This document shows positions 21,130-33,800 of a DNA stretch of 64,000 nt, one piece after another. The notes below the pieces were generated by a model. It was not told where the DNA came from and searched no databases. It was given only the letters and a program-made list of their open reading frames with translations. The translations under genes were made by a program, and so were the position numbers. How positions within the stretch are numbered: position 1 is the stretch's first letter; every line of letters begins with the position of its first letter. Source of the stretch: Nomia melanderi (lineage: Eukaryota > Arthropoda > Insecta > Hymenoptera > Halictidae). The DNA lies in assembly GCF_051020985.1 (NCBI RefSeq), contig NW_027475140.1:310001-374000 (forward strand), written 5' to 3'.

Positions 21130-24100
21130 CAGGGCCTCCTGCAGACAATGCACTTTGATTTATTGCGCTATCTGTAATAGCACCCGAGATATCACCAGAT
21201 ATATATTGGATTTTCCCCTGACCCAGAGTGTCCGGCCCCATGAGACTGTGGTTTTCTCGGCCCCTGGTGGTCCGAGGTCGTTGCCGCTGCACAGGTTCAT
21301 GCGCCAGGGCCTCCTACAGACAATGCACTTTGATTTATTGCGCTATCTGTAATAGCACCCGAGATATCACCAGATATATATTGGATATTACCCTCACCCT
21401 GAGTGTCCAGCCCCATGAGACGGTGGTTTTCTCGGCCCCTGGTGGACCGAGGTCGTTCCCGCTGCACAGATTCATGCGCCAGGGCCTCCTCCAGACAATG
21501 AACTTTGATTTATTGCGCTATCTGTAATAGCTCCCGACATATCACCAGATATATAATGGATTTTCCCCAGACCCTGAGTGTCCGGCCCAATGAGACTTTA
21601 GTTTTCTCGGCCCCTGGTGTTCCGAGGTCGTTCCCGCTGCACAGATGAATGCGCCAGGGCCTCTTGCAGATAATACACTTTGGTTTATTGCGCTGTATCT
21701 AATAGCACCCGAGATATCACCTGATATATATATTGGATTTTCCCCTGACCCTGAGTTTCCGGCCCCACTAGACTGTGGTTTTCTCGGCCCCTGGTGGTCC
21801 GAGGTCGTTCCCGCTGCCCAGATTCATGCGCCAGGGCCTCCTGCAGATAATTCACTTTGGTTTAATGCGCTATCTCTAATAGCACCCGAGATATCACCTG
21901 ATATATAGTGGATTTTCGCCAGACCCTGAGTGTCCGTCCCCATGAGACGGTGGTTTTCTCGGCCCCTGGTGGTCCGAGGTCGTTCCCGCTGCACAGATTC
22001 ATGCGCCAGGGCCTCCTACAGACAGTGCACTTTGATTTATTGTACTATCTGTAATAGCACCCGAGATATCACCAGATATATATTGGATTTTTCCCTAACC
22101 CTGAGTGTCCAGCCCCATGAGTCTGTGGCTTTCTCGGCCCCTGGTTGTCCGAGGTCGTTCCCGCTGCACAGATGCATGCGCCAGGGCCTACTGCAGATAA
22201 TTCACTTTGGTTTATTGCGCTATCTATAATAGCACCCGAAATATCACCAGATATATGCTGGATTTTCACATGACCTTGGGTGACGGATTCCGAATATCTG
22301 TAATTTTCTCGGCCCCTGGTGGTTCGAGGTCGTTCCTGCTGCACAGACTCATTCGCCAGTGCCTCCTACAGACAATGCACTTTGATTTATCGCGCTATCT
22401 TTAATAGCACCCGAGATATCACCATATATATATTGGATTTTTCCTCGACCCTGAGTGTCCGGCCCCATGAGACGGTGGTTTTCTCGGCCTCTTGTGGTCA
22501 GAGGTCGTTCCCGCTGCACAGATTCATGCGCCAGGGCCTCCTACAGACAATGCACTTTGGTTTGTTACGCTATCTCTAATAGCACCCGAGATATCAGCAG
22601 ATACATATTGGATTTTCCCCAGACCCTGAGTGCCCGTCCCCATGAGACGGTGATTTTCTCGGCCCCTGGTGGTCCGAGGTCGTTCCCGCTGCACAGATGC
22701 ATGCGCCAGGGCCTCCTGCAGATAATTCACTTTGATTTATCGCGCTATCTCTAATAGCACCCGGGATATCACCAGATATATATTGGATTTTTCCTCGACC
22801 CTGAGTGTCCGGCCCCATGTGTCGGTGGTTTTCTCGGCCCCTGGTGATCCGAGGTCGTTCCCGCTGAACAGATTCATTCGCAAGGGCCTCCTGCAGACAA
22901 TGCACTTTGATTTATTGCGCTATCTGTAATAGCACCCGAGATATCACCAGATATATATTGGATTTTCCCCTGACCCAGAGTGTCCGGCCCCATGAGACTG
23001 TGGTTTTCTCGGCCCCTGGTGGTCCGAGGTCGTTGCCGCTGCACAGGTTCATGCGCCAGGGCCTCCTACAGACAATGCTCTTTGATTTATTGCGCTATCT
23101 GTAATAGCACCCGAGATATCACCAGATATATATTGGATATTACCCTCACCCAGAGTGTCCAGCCCCATGAGACGGTGGTTTTCTCGGCCCCTGGTGGACC
23201 GAGGTCGTTCCCGCTGCACAGATTCATGCGCCAGGGCCTCCTCCAGACAATGAACTTTGATTTATTGCGCTATCTGTAATAGCTCCCGACATATCACCAG
23301 ATATATAATGGATTTTCCCCAGACCCTGAGTGTCCGGCCCAATGAGACTTTAGTTTTCTCGGCCCCTGGTGTTCCGAGGTCGTTCCCGCTGCACAGATGA
23401 ATGCGCCAGGGCCTCTTGCAGATAATACACTTTGGTTTATTGCGCTGTATCTAATAGCACCCGAGATATCACCTGATATATATATTGGATTTTCCCCTGA
23501 CCCTGAGTGTCCGGCCCCACTAGACTGTGGTTTTCTCGGCCCCTGGTGGTCCGAGGTCGTTCCCGCTGCCCAGATTCATGCGCCAGGGCCTCCTGCAGAT
23601 AATTCACTTTGGTTTAATGCGCTATCTCTAATAGCACCCGAGATATCACCTGATATATAGTGGATTTTCGCCAGACCCTGAGTGTCCGTCCCCATGAGAC
23701 GGTGGTTTTCTCGGCCCCTGGTGGTCCGAGGTCGTTCCCGCTGCACAGATTCATGCGCCAGGGCCTCCTACAGACAGTGCACTTTGATTTATTGTACTAT
23801 CTGTAATAGCACCCGAGATATCACCAGATATATATTGGATTTTTCCCTAACCCTGAGTGTCCAGCCCCATGAGTCTGTGGCTTTCTCGGCCCCTGGTTGT
23901 CCGAGGTCGTTCCCGCTGCACAGATGCATGCGCCAGGGCCTACTGCAGATAATTCACTTTGGTTTATTGCGCTATCTATAATAGCACCCGAAATATCACC
24001 AGATATATGCTGGATTTTCACATGACCTTGGGTGACGGATTCCGAATATCTGTAATTTTCTCGGCCCCTGGTGGTTCGAGGTCGTTCCTGCTGCACAGAC

Positions 24101-24292
24101 TCATTCGCCAGTGCCTCCTACAGACAATGCACTTTGATTTATCGCGCTATCTGTAATAGCACCCGAGATATCACCAGATATATATTGGATTTTTCCTCGA
24201 CCCTGAGTGTCCGGCCCCATGAGACGGTGGTTTTCTCGGCCTCTTGTGGTCAGAGGTCGTTCCCGCTGCACAGATTCATGCGCCAGGGCCTC
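21130..24292. repeat. 10-monomer higher-order repeat, 1752 bp, ~1.8 tandem copies
   Basis: 21130-22540 matches 22882-24292 at an offset of 1752 bp, which is ten monomers with one two-base-longer member. Each copy contains one divergent GACGGATTCC monomer (22257 and 24009). A few single-base differences separate the copies, for example GACAATGCACTTTG versus GACAATGCTCTTTG near 23080 and the CATATATATATTGG variant near 22423. Confidence 0.82.
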
Positions 24293-26174
24293 CTCCAGAC
24301 AATGAACTTTGATTTATTGTGCTATCTGTAATAGCTCCCGACATATCACCAGATATATAATGGATTTTCCCCAGACCCTGAGTGTCCGGCCCCATGAGAC
24401 TTTAGTTTTCTCGGCCCCTGGTGGTCTGAGGTCGTTCCCGCTGCACAGATGCATGCGCCAGGGCCTCTTGCAGATAATACACTTTGGTTTATTGCGCTGT
24501 ATCTAATAGCACCCGAGATATCACCTGATATATATATTGGATTTTCCCCTGACCCTGAGTGTCCGGCCCCACTAGACTGTGGTTTTCTCGGCCCCTGGTG
24601 GTCCGAGGTCGATCCCGCTGCCCAGATTCATGCGCCAGGGCCTCCTGCAGATAATTCAATTTGGTTTATTGCGCTGTATCTAATAGCACCCGAGATATCA
24701 CCAGATATATATTGGATTTTCCCCTGACCCTGAGTGTCCGGCTCCATGAGACTGTGGTTTTCTCGGCCCCTGGTGGTCCGAGGTCGTTCCCGCTGCACAG
24801 ATTCATGCGCCAGGGCCTCCTGCAGATAATTCGCTTTGATTTATTGCGCTATCTGTAATAGCACCCGAGATATCACCAGATATATATTGGATTTTTCCCT
24901 GACCCTGAGTGTCCGGCCCCATGAGACGGTTGTTGTCTCGGCCCCTGGTGGTCCGAAATCGTTCCCTCTGCACAGATTCATGCGCCAGGGCCTCCTACAG
25001 ACAATGCACTTTGATTTATTGTGCTATCTGTAATATAACCCGAGATATCACCAGATATATATTGGATTTTTCCCTGACCCTGAGTGTCCGGCCCCATGAG
25101 ACGGTTGTTGTCTCGGCCCCTGGTGGTCCGAGGTCGTTCCCGTTGCACAGATTCATGCGCCAGGGCCTCCTGCAGATAATTCACTTTGGTTTATTGCGCT
25201 ATATCTAATAGCACCCAAGATATCACCAGATATATATTGGATTTTTCCCTGACCCTGAGTGTCCGGCCCCATGAGACTGTGGTTTCCTCGGCCCCTGGTG
25301 GTCCGAGGTCGTTCCCGCTGCACAGATTCATGCGCCAGGGCCTCCTACAGACAATGCACTTTGATTTATTTCGCTATCTGTAATAGGACCCGAGATATCA
25401 CCAGATATATATTGGATTTTCCCCAAACCCTGAGTGTCCGGCCGCATGAGACTGTAGTTTTCTCGGCCCCTGGTGGTCCGAGGTCGTTCCCGCTGCACAG
25501 AGTCATGCGCCAGGGCCTCCTACAGACAATGCACTTTGATTTATTGCGCTATCTGTATTAGCACCCGAGATATCACCAGATATATATTGGATTTTTCGCT
25601 GACCCAGCGTGTCCGGCCCCATGAGACGGTGGTTTTCTCGGCCCCTGGTGGACCGAGGTCGTTCCCGCTGGACAGGTTCATGCGCCAGGGTCTCCTACAG
25701 ACGATGCACTTTGATTTATTGCGCTATCTGTAATAGCACCCGAGATATCACCACATATATATTGGATTTTCCCCTGACCTTGAGTGTCCGGCCCCATGAG
25801 ACTGTGGTTTTCTCGGTCCCTGGAGGTCCGAGAACGTTCCCGCTGCACAGGTTCATGCGCCAGGGTCTCCTACAGACAATGCACTTTGATTTATTGCGCT
25901 ATCTGTAACAGCACCCGAGATATCACCAGATATATATTGGATTTTCCCCTGACCCTGAGTGTCCGGCCCCATGAGACTGTGGTTTTCTCGGCCCCTGGTG
26001 GTGCGAGGTCGTTCCCGTTGCACAGATTCATGCGCCAGGGCCTGCTGCAGATAATTCACTTTGGTTTATTGCCCTATCTCTAATAGCACCCGAGATATCA
26101 CCAGATATATATTGGATTTTCCCCTGACCCTGAGTGTCCGGCCCCATGAGACGGTGGTTTTCTCGGCCCCTGGC

Positions 26175-29100
26175 GGTCCGAGGTCGTTCCCGCTGCACAG
26201 ATGCATGGGCCAGGGCCTCCTGCAGATAATTCACTTTGATTTATTGTGCTATCTGTAATATAACCCGAGATATCACCAGATATATATTGGATTTTTCCCT
26301 GACCCTGAGTGTCCGGCCCCATGAGACTGTGGTTTCCTCGGCCCCTGGTGGTCCGAGGTCGTTCCCGCTGCACAGATTCATGCGCCAGGGCCTCCTACAG
26401 ACAATGCACTTTGATTTATTTCGCTATCTGTAATAGGACCCGAGATATCACCAGATATATATTGGATTTTACCCTGACCGTGAGAGTCCGGCCCCATGAG
26501 ACTGTGGTTTTTTCGGCCCCTGGTGGTCCGAGGTCGTTCCCGCTGCACAGATTCATGCGACAGGGCCACCTACAGATAATGCACTTTGATTTATTGCGCT
26601 ATCTGTAATAGCACCCGAGATATCACCAGATACATATTGGATTTTACCCTGACCCTGAGTGTCCGGCCCCTTGAGACGGTGGTTGTCTCGGCCCCTGGAG
26701 GTCCGAGGACGTTCCCGCTGGACAGATTCATGCGCCAGGGCCTCCTGCAGATAATTCACTTTGGCTTATTGCGCTATCTCTAATAGCACCCGAGATATCA
26801 CCAGATATATACTGGATTTTCCCCTGACCCTGAGTGTCCGGCCCCATGAGACTGTGGTTTTCTCGGCCCCTGGTGGTCCGAGGTCGTTCCCGCTGCACAG
26901 ATTCATGCGCCAGGGCCTCCTACAGACAATGCACTTTGATTTATTCCGCTATCTGTAATAGCAGCCGAGATATCACCAGATATATATTGGATTTTTCACT
27001 GACCCTGAGTGTCCGGCCCCATGAGACGGTCGTTTTCTCAGCCCCTGGTGGCCCGAGGTCGTTCCCGCTGCACAGATTCACGCGCCAGGGCCTCCTGCAG
27101 ATAATTCACTTTGGTTTATTGCGCTATCTCTAATAGCACCCGAGATATCACCAGATATATACTGGATTTTCCCCTGACCCTGAGTGTCCGGCCCCATGAG
27201 ACTGTGGTTTTCTCGGCCCCTGGTGGTCCGAGGTCGTTCCCGCTGCACAGATTCATGCGCCAGGGCCTCCTACAGACAATGCACTTTGATTTATTCCGCT
27301 ATCTGTAATAGCAGCCGAGATATCACCAGATATATATTGGATTTTTCACTGACCCTGAGTGTCCGGCCCCATGAGACGGTCGTTTTCTCAGCCCCTGGTG
27401 GCCCGAGGTCGTTCCCGCTGCACAGATTCATGCGCCAGGGCCTCCTGCAGATAATTCACTTTGGTTTATTGCGCTATCTCTAATAGCGCCCGAGATATCA
27501 CCAGATATATATTGGATTTTTCCCTGACCCTGAGAGTCCGTCCCCATGAGACTGCGGTCTTCTCGGCCCCTGGTGGTCCGAGGTCGTTCCCGCTGCACAG
27601 ATTCATGCGCCAGGGCCTCCTACAGACAATGCACTTTGATTTATTGCCCTATCTGTAATAGCACCCGAGATATCACCAGATATATATTGGATTTTCCCCT
27701 GACCCTGAGTGTCCGGCCCCATGAGTCGGTGGTTTTATCGGCCCCAGGTGGTCCGAGGTCGTTCCCGCTGCACAGATTCATGCGCCATGGCCTCCTACAG
27801 ACAATGCGCGTTGGTTTAATGCGCTATGTGTAATACCACCCGAGATATCACCAGATATATATTGGATATTCCCCTGACCCTGAGTGTCCGGCCCCATGAG
27901 ACGGTGGTTGTCTCGGCCCCTGGTGGTCGGAGGTCGTTCTCGCTGCACAGATTCATGCGCCAGGGCCTCCTACAGACAATGCACTTTGATTTATTTCGCT
28001 ATCTGTAATAGGACCCGAGATATCACCAGATATATATTGGATTTTACCCTGACCGTGAGAGTCCGGCCCCATGAGACTGTGGTTTTTTCGGCCCCTGGTG
28101 GTCCGAGGTCGTTCCCGCTGCACAGAGTCATGCGCCAGGGCCTCCTACAGACAATGCACTTTGATTTATTGCGCTATCTGTAATAGCACCCGAGATATCA
28201 CCAGATATATATTGGATTTTTCGCTGACCCAGAGTGTCCGGCCCCATGAGACGGTGGTTTTCTCGGCCCCTGGTGGTCCGAGGTCGTTCCCGCTGGACAG
28301 GTTCATGCGCCAGGGTCTCCTACAGACAATGCACTTTGATTTATTGCGCTATCTGTAATAGCACCCGAGATATCACCACATATATATTGGATTTTCCCCT
28401 GACCTTGAGTGTCCGGCCCCATGAGACTGTGGTTTTCTCGGTCCCTGGAGGTCCGAGAACGTTCCCGCTGCACAGGTTCATGCGCCAGGGTCTCCTACAG
28501 ACAATGCACTTTGATTTATTGCGCTATCTGTAACAGCACCCGAGATATCAGCAGATATATATTGGATTTTTCACTGACCCTGAGTGTCCTGCCCCATGAG
28601 ACGGTGGTTTTCTCGGCCCCTGGTGTTCCGAGGTCGTTCCCGCTGCACAGATGCATGCGGCAGGGCCTCCTGCAGATAATTCACTTTGGTTTATTGCGCT
28701 ATCTCTAATAGCACCCGAGATATCACCAGATATATATTGGATTTTCCCCTGACCCTGAGTGTCCGGCCCCATGAGACTGTGGTTTTCTCGGCCCCTGGTG
28801 GTGCGAGGTCGTTCCCGTTGCACAGATTCATGCGCCAGGGCCTGCTGCAGATAATTCACTTTGGTTTATTGCCCTATCTCTAATAGCACCCGAGATATCA
28901 CCAGATATATATTGGATTTTCCCCTGACCCTGAGTGTCCGGCCCCATGAGACTGTGGTTTTCTCGGCCCCTGGTGGTCCGAGGTCGTTCCCGCTGCCCAG
29001 ATTCATGCGCCAGGGCCTCGTCCAGACAATCCACTTTGATTTATTGTGCTATCTGTAATAGCACCCGACATATCACCAGATATATATTGCATTTTTCCCT

Positions 29101-30809
29101 GACCCTGAGTGTCCGGCCCCATGAGACGGTGGTTTTCTCGGCCCCTGGTGGTCCGAGGTCGTTCCCGCTGCACAGATGCATGGGCCAGGGCCTCCTGCAG
29201 ATAATTCACTTTGATTTATTGTGCTATCTGTAATATAACCCGAGATATCACCAGATATATATTGGATTTTTCCCTGACCCTGAGTGTCCGGCCCCATGAG
29301 ACTGTGGTTTCCTCGGCCCCTGGTGGTCCGAGGTCGTTCCCGCTGCACAGATTCATGCGCCAGGGCCTCCTACAGACAATGCACTTTGATTTATTTCGCT
29401 ATCTGTAATAGGACCCGAGATATCACCAGATATATATTGGATTTTACCCTGACCGTGAGAGTCCGGCCCCATGAGACAGTGGTTTTTTCGGCCCCTGGTG
29501 GTCCGAGGTCGTTCCCGCTGCACAGATTCATGCGACAGGGCCACCTACAGATAATGCACTTTGATTTATTGCGCTATCTGTAATAGCACCCGAGATATCA
29601 CCAGATACATATTGGATTTTACCCTGACCCTGAGTGTCCGGCCCCTTGAGACGGTGGTTGTCTCGGCCCCTGGAGGTCCGAGGACGTTCCCGCTGGACAG
29701 ATTCATGCGCCAGGGCCTCCTGCAGATAATTCACTTTGGCTTATTGCGCTATCTCTAATAGCACCCGAGATATCACCAGATATATACTGGATTTTCCCCT
29801 GACCCTGAGTGTCCGGCCCCATGAGACTGTGGTTTTCTCGGCCCCTGGTGGTCCGAGGTCGTTCCCGCTGCACAGATTCATGCGCCAGGGCCTCCTACAG
29901 ACAATGCACTTTGATTTATTCCGCTATCTGTAATAGCAGCCGAGATATCACCAGATATATATTGGATTTTTCACTGACCCTGAGTGTCCGGCCCCATGAG
30001 ACGGTCGTTTTCTCAGCCCCTGGTGGCCCGAGGTCGTTCCCGCTGCACAGATTCATGCGCCAGGGCCTCCTGCAGATAATTCACTTTGGTTTATTGCGCT
30101 ATCTCTAATAGCACCCGAGATATCACCAGATATATACTGGATTTTCCCCTGACCCTGAGTGTCCGGCCCCATGAGACTGTGGTTTTCTCGGCCCCAGGTG
30201 GTCCGAGGTCGTTCCCGCTGCACAGATTCATGCGCCAGGGCATCCTACAGACAATGCACTTTGATTTATTCCGCTATCTGTAATAGCAGCCGAGATATCA
30301 CCAGATATATATTGGATTTTTCACTGACCCTGAGTGTCCGGCCCCATGAGACGGTCGTTTTCTCAGCCCCTGGTGGCCCGAGGTCGTTCCCGCTGCACAG
30401 ATTCATGCGCCAGGGCCTCCTGCAGATAATTCACTTTGGTTTATTGCGCTATCTCTAATAGCGCCCGAGATATCACCAGATATATATTGGATTTTTCCCT
30501 GACCCTGAGAGTCCGTCCCCATGAGACTGCGGTCTTCTCGGCCCCTGGTGGTCCGAGGTCGTTCCCGCTGCACAGATTCATGCGCCAGGGCCTCCTACAG
30601 ACAATGCACTTTGATTTATTGCGCTATCTGTAATAGCACCCGAGATATCACCAGATATATATTGGATTTTCCCCTGACCCTGAGTGTCCGGCCCCATGAG
30701 TCGGTGGTTTTATCGGCCCCAGGTGGTCCGAGGTCGTTCCCGCTGCACAGATTCATGCGCCATGGCCTCCTACAGACAATGCGCGTTGGTTTAATGCGCT
30801 ATGTGTAAT
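26175..30809. repeat. Dispersed duplication, 17-monomer spacing (2975 bp)
   Basis: 26175-27834 matches 29150-30809 at an offset of 2975 bp with a handful of differences, for example ATTCACGCGCC versus ATTCATGCGCC near 27080 and TTGCCCTATC versus TTGCGCTATC near 27648. Shared private variants include TATTTCGCTATC, GACCGTGAGAGTCC, GGCCCCTTGAGACGG and CTCAGCCCCTGGTGGCCCG. Confidence 0.78.
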
Positions 30810-30892
30810 AGCACCCGAGATATCACCAGATATATAATGGATTTTTCCCTGACCCTGAGTGTCCGGCCCCATGAGACTGTGGTTTTCTCGGA

Positions 30893-33800
30893 CCCTGGTG
30901 GTCCGAGGTCGTTCCCGCTGCACAGATTCATGCGCCAGGGCCTCCTACAGACAATGCACTTTGATTTATTGCGCTATCTGTAATAGCACCCGAGATATCA
31001 CCAGATATATATTGGATTTTTCACTGACCCTGAGTGTCCGGCCCCATGAGACGGTGGTTTTCTCGGCCCCTGGTGTTCCGAGGTCGTTCCCGCTGCACAG
31101 ATTCATGCGCCAGGGCCTCCTGCAGACAATGCACTTTGATTTATTGCGCTATCTCTAATAGCACCCGAGATATCACCAGATATATATTGGATTTTCCCCT
31201 GACCCTGAGTGTCCGGCCCCATGAGACTGTGGTTTTCTCGGCCCCTGGTGGTCCGAGGTCGTTCCCGCTGCACAGATTCATGCGCCAGGGCCTCCTACAG
31301 ACAATGCACTTTGATTTATTGCGCTATCTGTAATACCACCCGAGATATCACCAGATATATATTGGATATTCCCCTGACCCTGAGTGTCCGGCCCCATGAG
31401 ACGGTGGTTGTCTCGGCCCCTGGTGGTCCGAGGTCGTTCTCGCTGCACAGATTCATGCGCCAGGGCCTCCTACAGACAATGCACTTTGATTTATGGCGCT
31501 ATCTGTAATAGCACCCGAGATATCACCAGATCTATATTGGATTTTCCCCTGACCCTGAGTATCCGGCCCCATGAGACTGTGGTTTTTTCGGCCCCTGGTG
31601 GTCCGCGGTCGTTCCCGCTGCACAGATTCATGCGCCAGGGCCTCCTGCAGATAATTCACTTTGGTTTATTGCGCTATCTCTAATAGCACCCGAGATATCT
31701 CCAGATATATACTGGATTTTCCCCTGTCACTGAGTGTCCGGCCCCATGAGACTGTGGTTTTCTCGGACCCTGGTTGTCCGAGGTCGTTCCCGCTGCACAG
31801 ATTCATGCGCCAGGGCCTCCTACAGACAATGCACTTTGATTTATTGCGCTATCTGTAATAGCACCCGAGATATCACCAGATCTATATTGGATTTTCCCCT
31901 GACCCTGAGTGTCCGGCCCCATGAGACGGTCGTTTTCTCGGCCCCTGGTGGTCCGAGGTCGTTCCCACTGCACAGATTCATGCGCCAGGGCCTCCTACAG
32001 ACAATGCACTTTGATTTATTGCGCTATCTGTAATAGCACCCGAGATATCACCAGATATATATTGGACTTTCCCCTGACCCTGAGTGTCCGGCCGCATGAG
32101 ACTGTGGTTTTCTCGGCCCCTGGTGGTCCGAGGTCCTTGCCGCTGCACAGATTCATGCGCCAGGGCCTCCTACAGACAATGCACTTTGATTTATTGCGCT
32201 ATCTGTAATAGCACCCGAGATATCACCAGATATATATTGGATTTTTCACTGACCCTGAGTGTGCGGCCCCATGAGACGGTGTTTTTCTCGGACCCTGGTG
32301 GTCCGAGGTCGTTCCCGCTGCACAAATCCATGCGCCACGGCCTCCTGCAGATAATACACTTTGATTTATTGCGCTTTCTGTAATAGCACCCGAGATATCA
32401 CCGGATATATATTGGATTTTTCCCAGACCCTGAGTGTCCGGCCCCATGAGACGGTGGTTGTCTCGGCCCCTGGGGGTCCGAGGTCGTTCCCGCTGCACAG
32501 ATTCATGCACTAGGGCCTCCTACAGACAATGCACTTTGATTTATTGCGCTATCTGTAATAGCACCCGAGATATCACCAGATATATATTGGATTTTTCACT
32601 GACCCTGAGCGTCCGGCCCCATGAGACGGTCGTTTTCTCGGCCCCTAGTGGTCCGAGGTCGTTCCCGCTGCAGAGGTTCATGCGCCAGGGTCTCCTACAG
32701 ACAATGCACTCTGATTTATTGCGCTATGTGTAATAGCACCCGAGATATCACCAGATATATATTGGATTTTTCACTGACCCTGAGTGTCCGGCCCAATGAG
32801 ACTGTAGTTTTCTCGGCCCCTGGTGGTCCGAGGTCGTTCCCGCTGGACAGATGCATGCGCCAGGGCCTCCTGCAGATAATTCACTTTGGTTTATTGCGCT
32901 ATCTCTAATAGCACCCGAGATATCACCAGATATATATTGGATTTTCCCCTGACCCTGAGTGTCCGGCCCCATTAGACTGTGGTTTTCTCGGCCCCTGGTG
33001 GTCCGAGGTCGTTCCCGCTGCCCAGATTCATGCGCCAGGGCCTCCTGTAGATAATTCACTTTGGTTTATTGCGCTGTATCTAGTAGCACCCGAGATATCA
33101 CCACATATATATTGGATTTTCCCCTGACCCTGAGTGTCCGGCCCCATGAGACTGTGGTTTTCTCGGCCCCTGGTGGTCCGAGGTCGTTCCCGCTGCCCAG
33201 ATTCATGCGCCAGGGCCTCCTCCAGACAATGCACATTGATTTATTGCGCTATCTGTAATAGCACCCGAGATGTCACCAGATATATTTTTGATTTTTCCCT
33301 GACCCTGAGTGTCCGGCCCCATGAGACGGTGGTTGTCTCGGCCCCTGGTGGTCCGAGGTCGTTCCCGCTGCACAGATTCATGCGCCAGGGCCTCCTACAG
33401 ACAATGCACTTTGATTTATTGCGCTATCTGTAATAGCACCCGAGATATCACCAGATCTTTATTGGATTTTCCCCTGACCCAGAGTATCCGGCCCCATGAG
33501 ACTGTGGTTTTTTCGGCCCCTGGTGGTCCGAGGTCGTTCCCGCTGCACAGATTCATGCGCCAGGGCCTCCTGCAGATAATTCACTATGGTTTATTGCGCT
33601 ATCTGTAATAGCACCCGAGATATCACCAGATATATATTGGATTTTACGCTGACCCTGAGTGTCCGGCCCCATGAGACGGTGGTTGTCTCGGCCCCTGGAG
33701 GCCCGAGGACGTTCCCGCTGCACAGATTCATGCGCTAGGGACTCCTGCAGATAATTCACTTTGGTTTATTGCGCTATCTCTATTAGCACCCGAGATATCA

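Larger units (their letters stand above)
11658..24974. repeat. Large segmental duplication, copy 1 (offset 39,026 bp)
   Basis: From 11658 onward the sequence matches 50684 onward base for base wherever compared, including the whole retroelement, its 14-bp flanks and about 9 kb of satellite beyond. The left edge is set by a T/A difference at 11657/50683; the right edge is cut by the window end (64000 = 24974 + 39026). The only difference found was T/G at 22401/61427. The offset equals 209 monomers plus one insert with its target duplication, corrected for the few indel monomers. Either this is a very recent duplication or an assembly duplication; sequence alone cannot decide. Confidence 0.88.
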
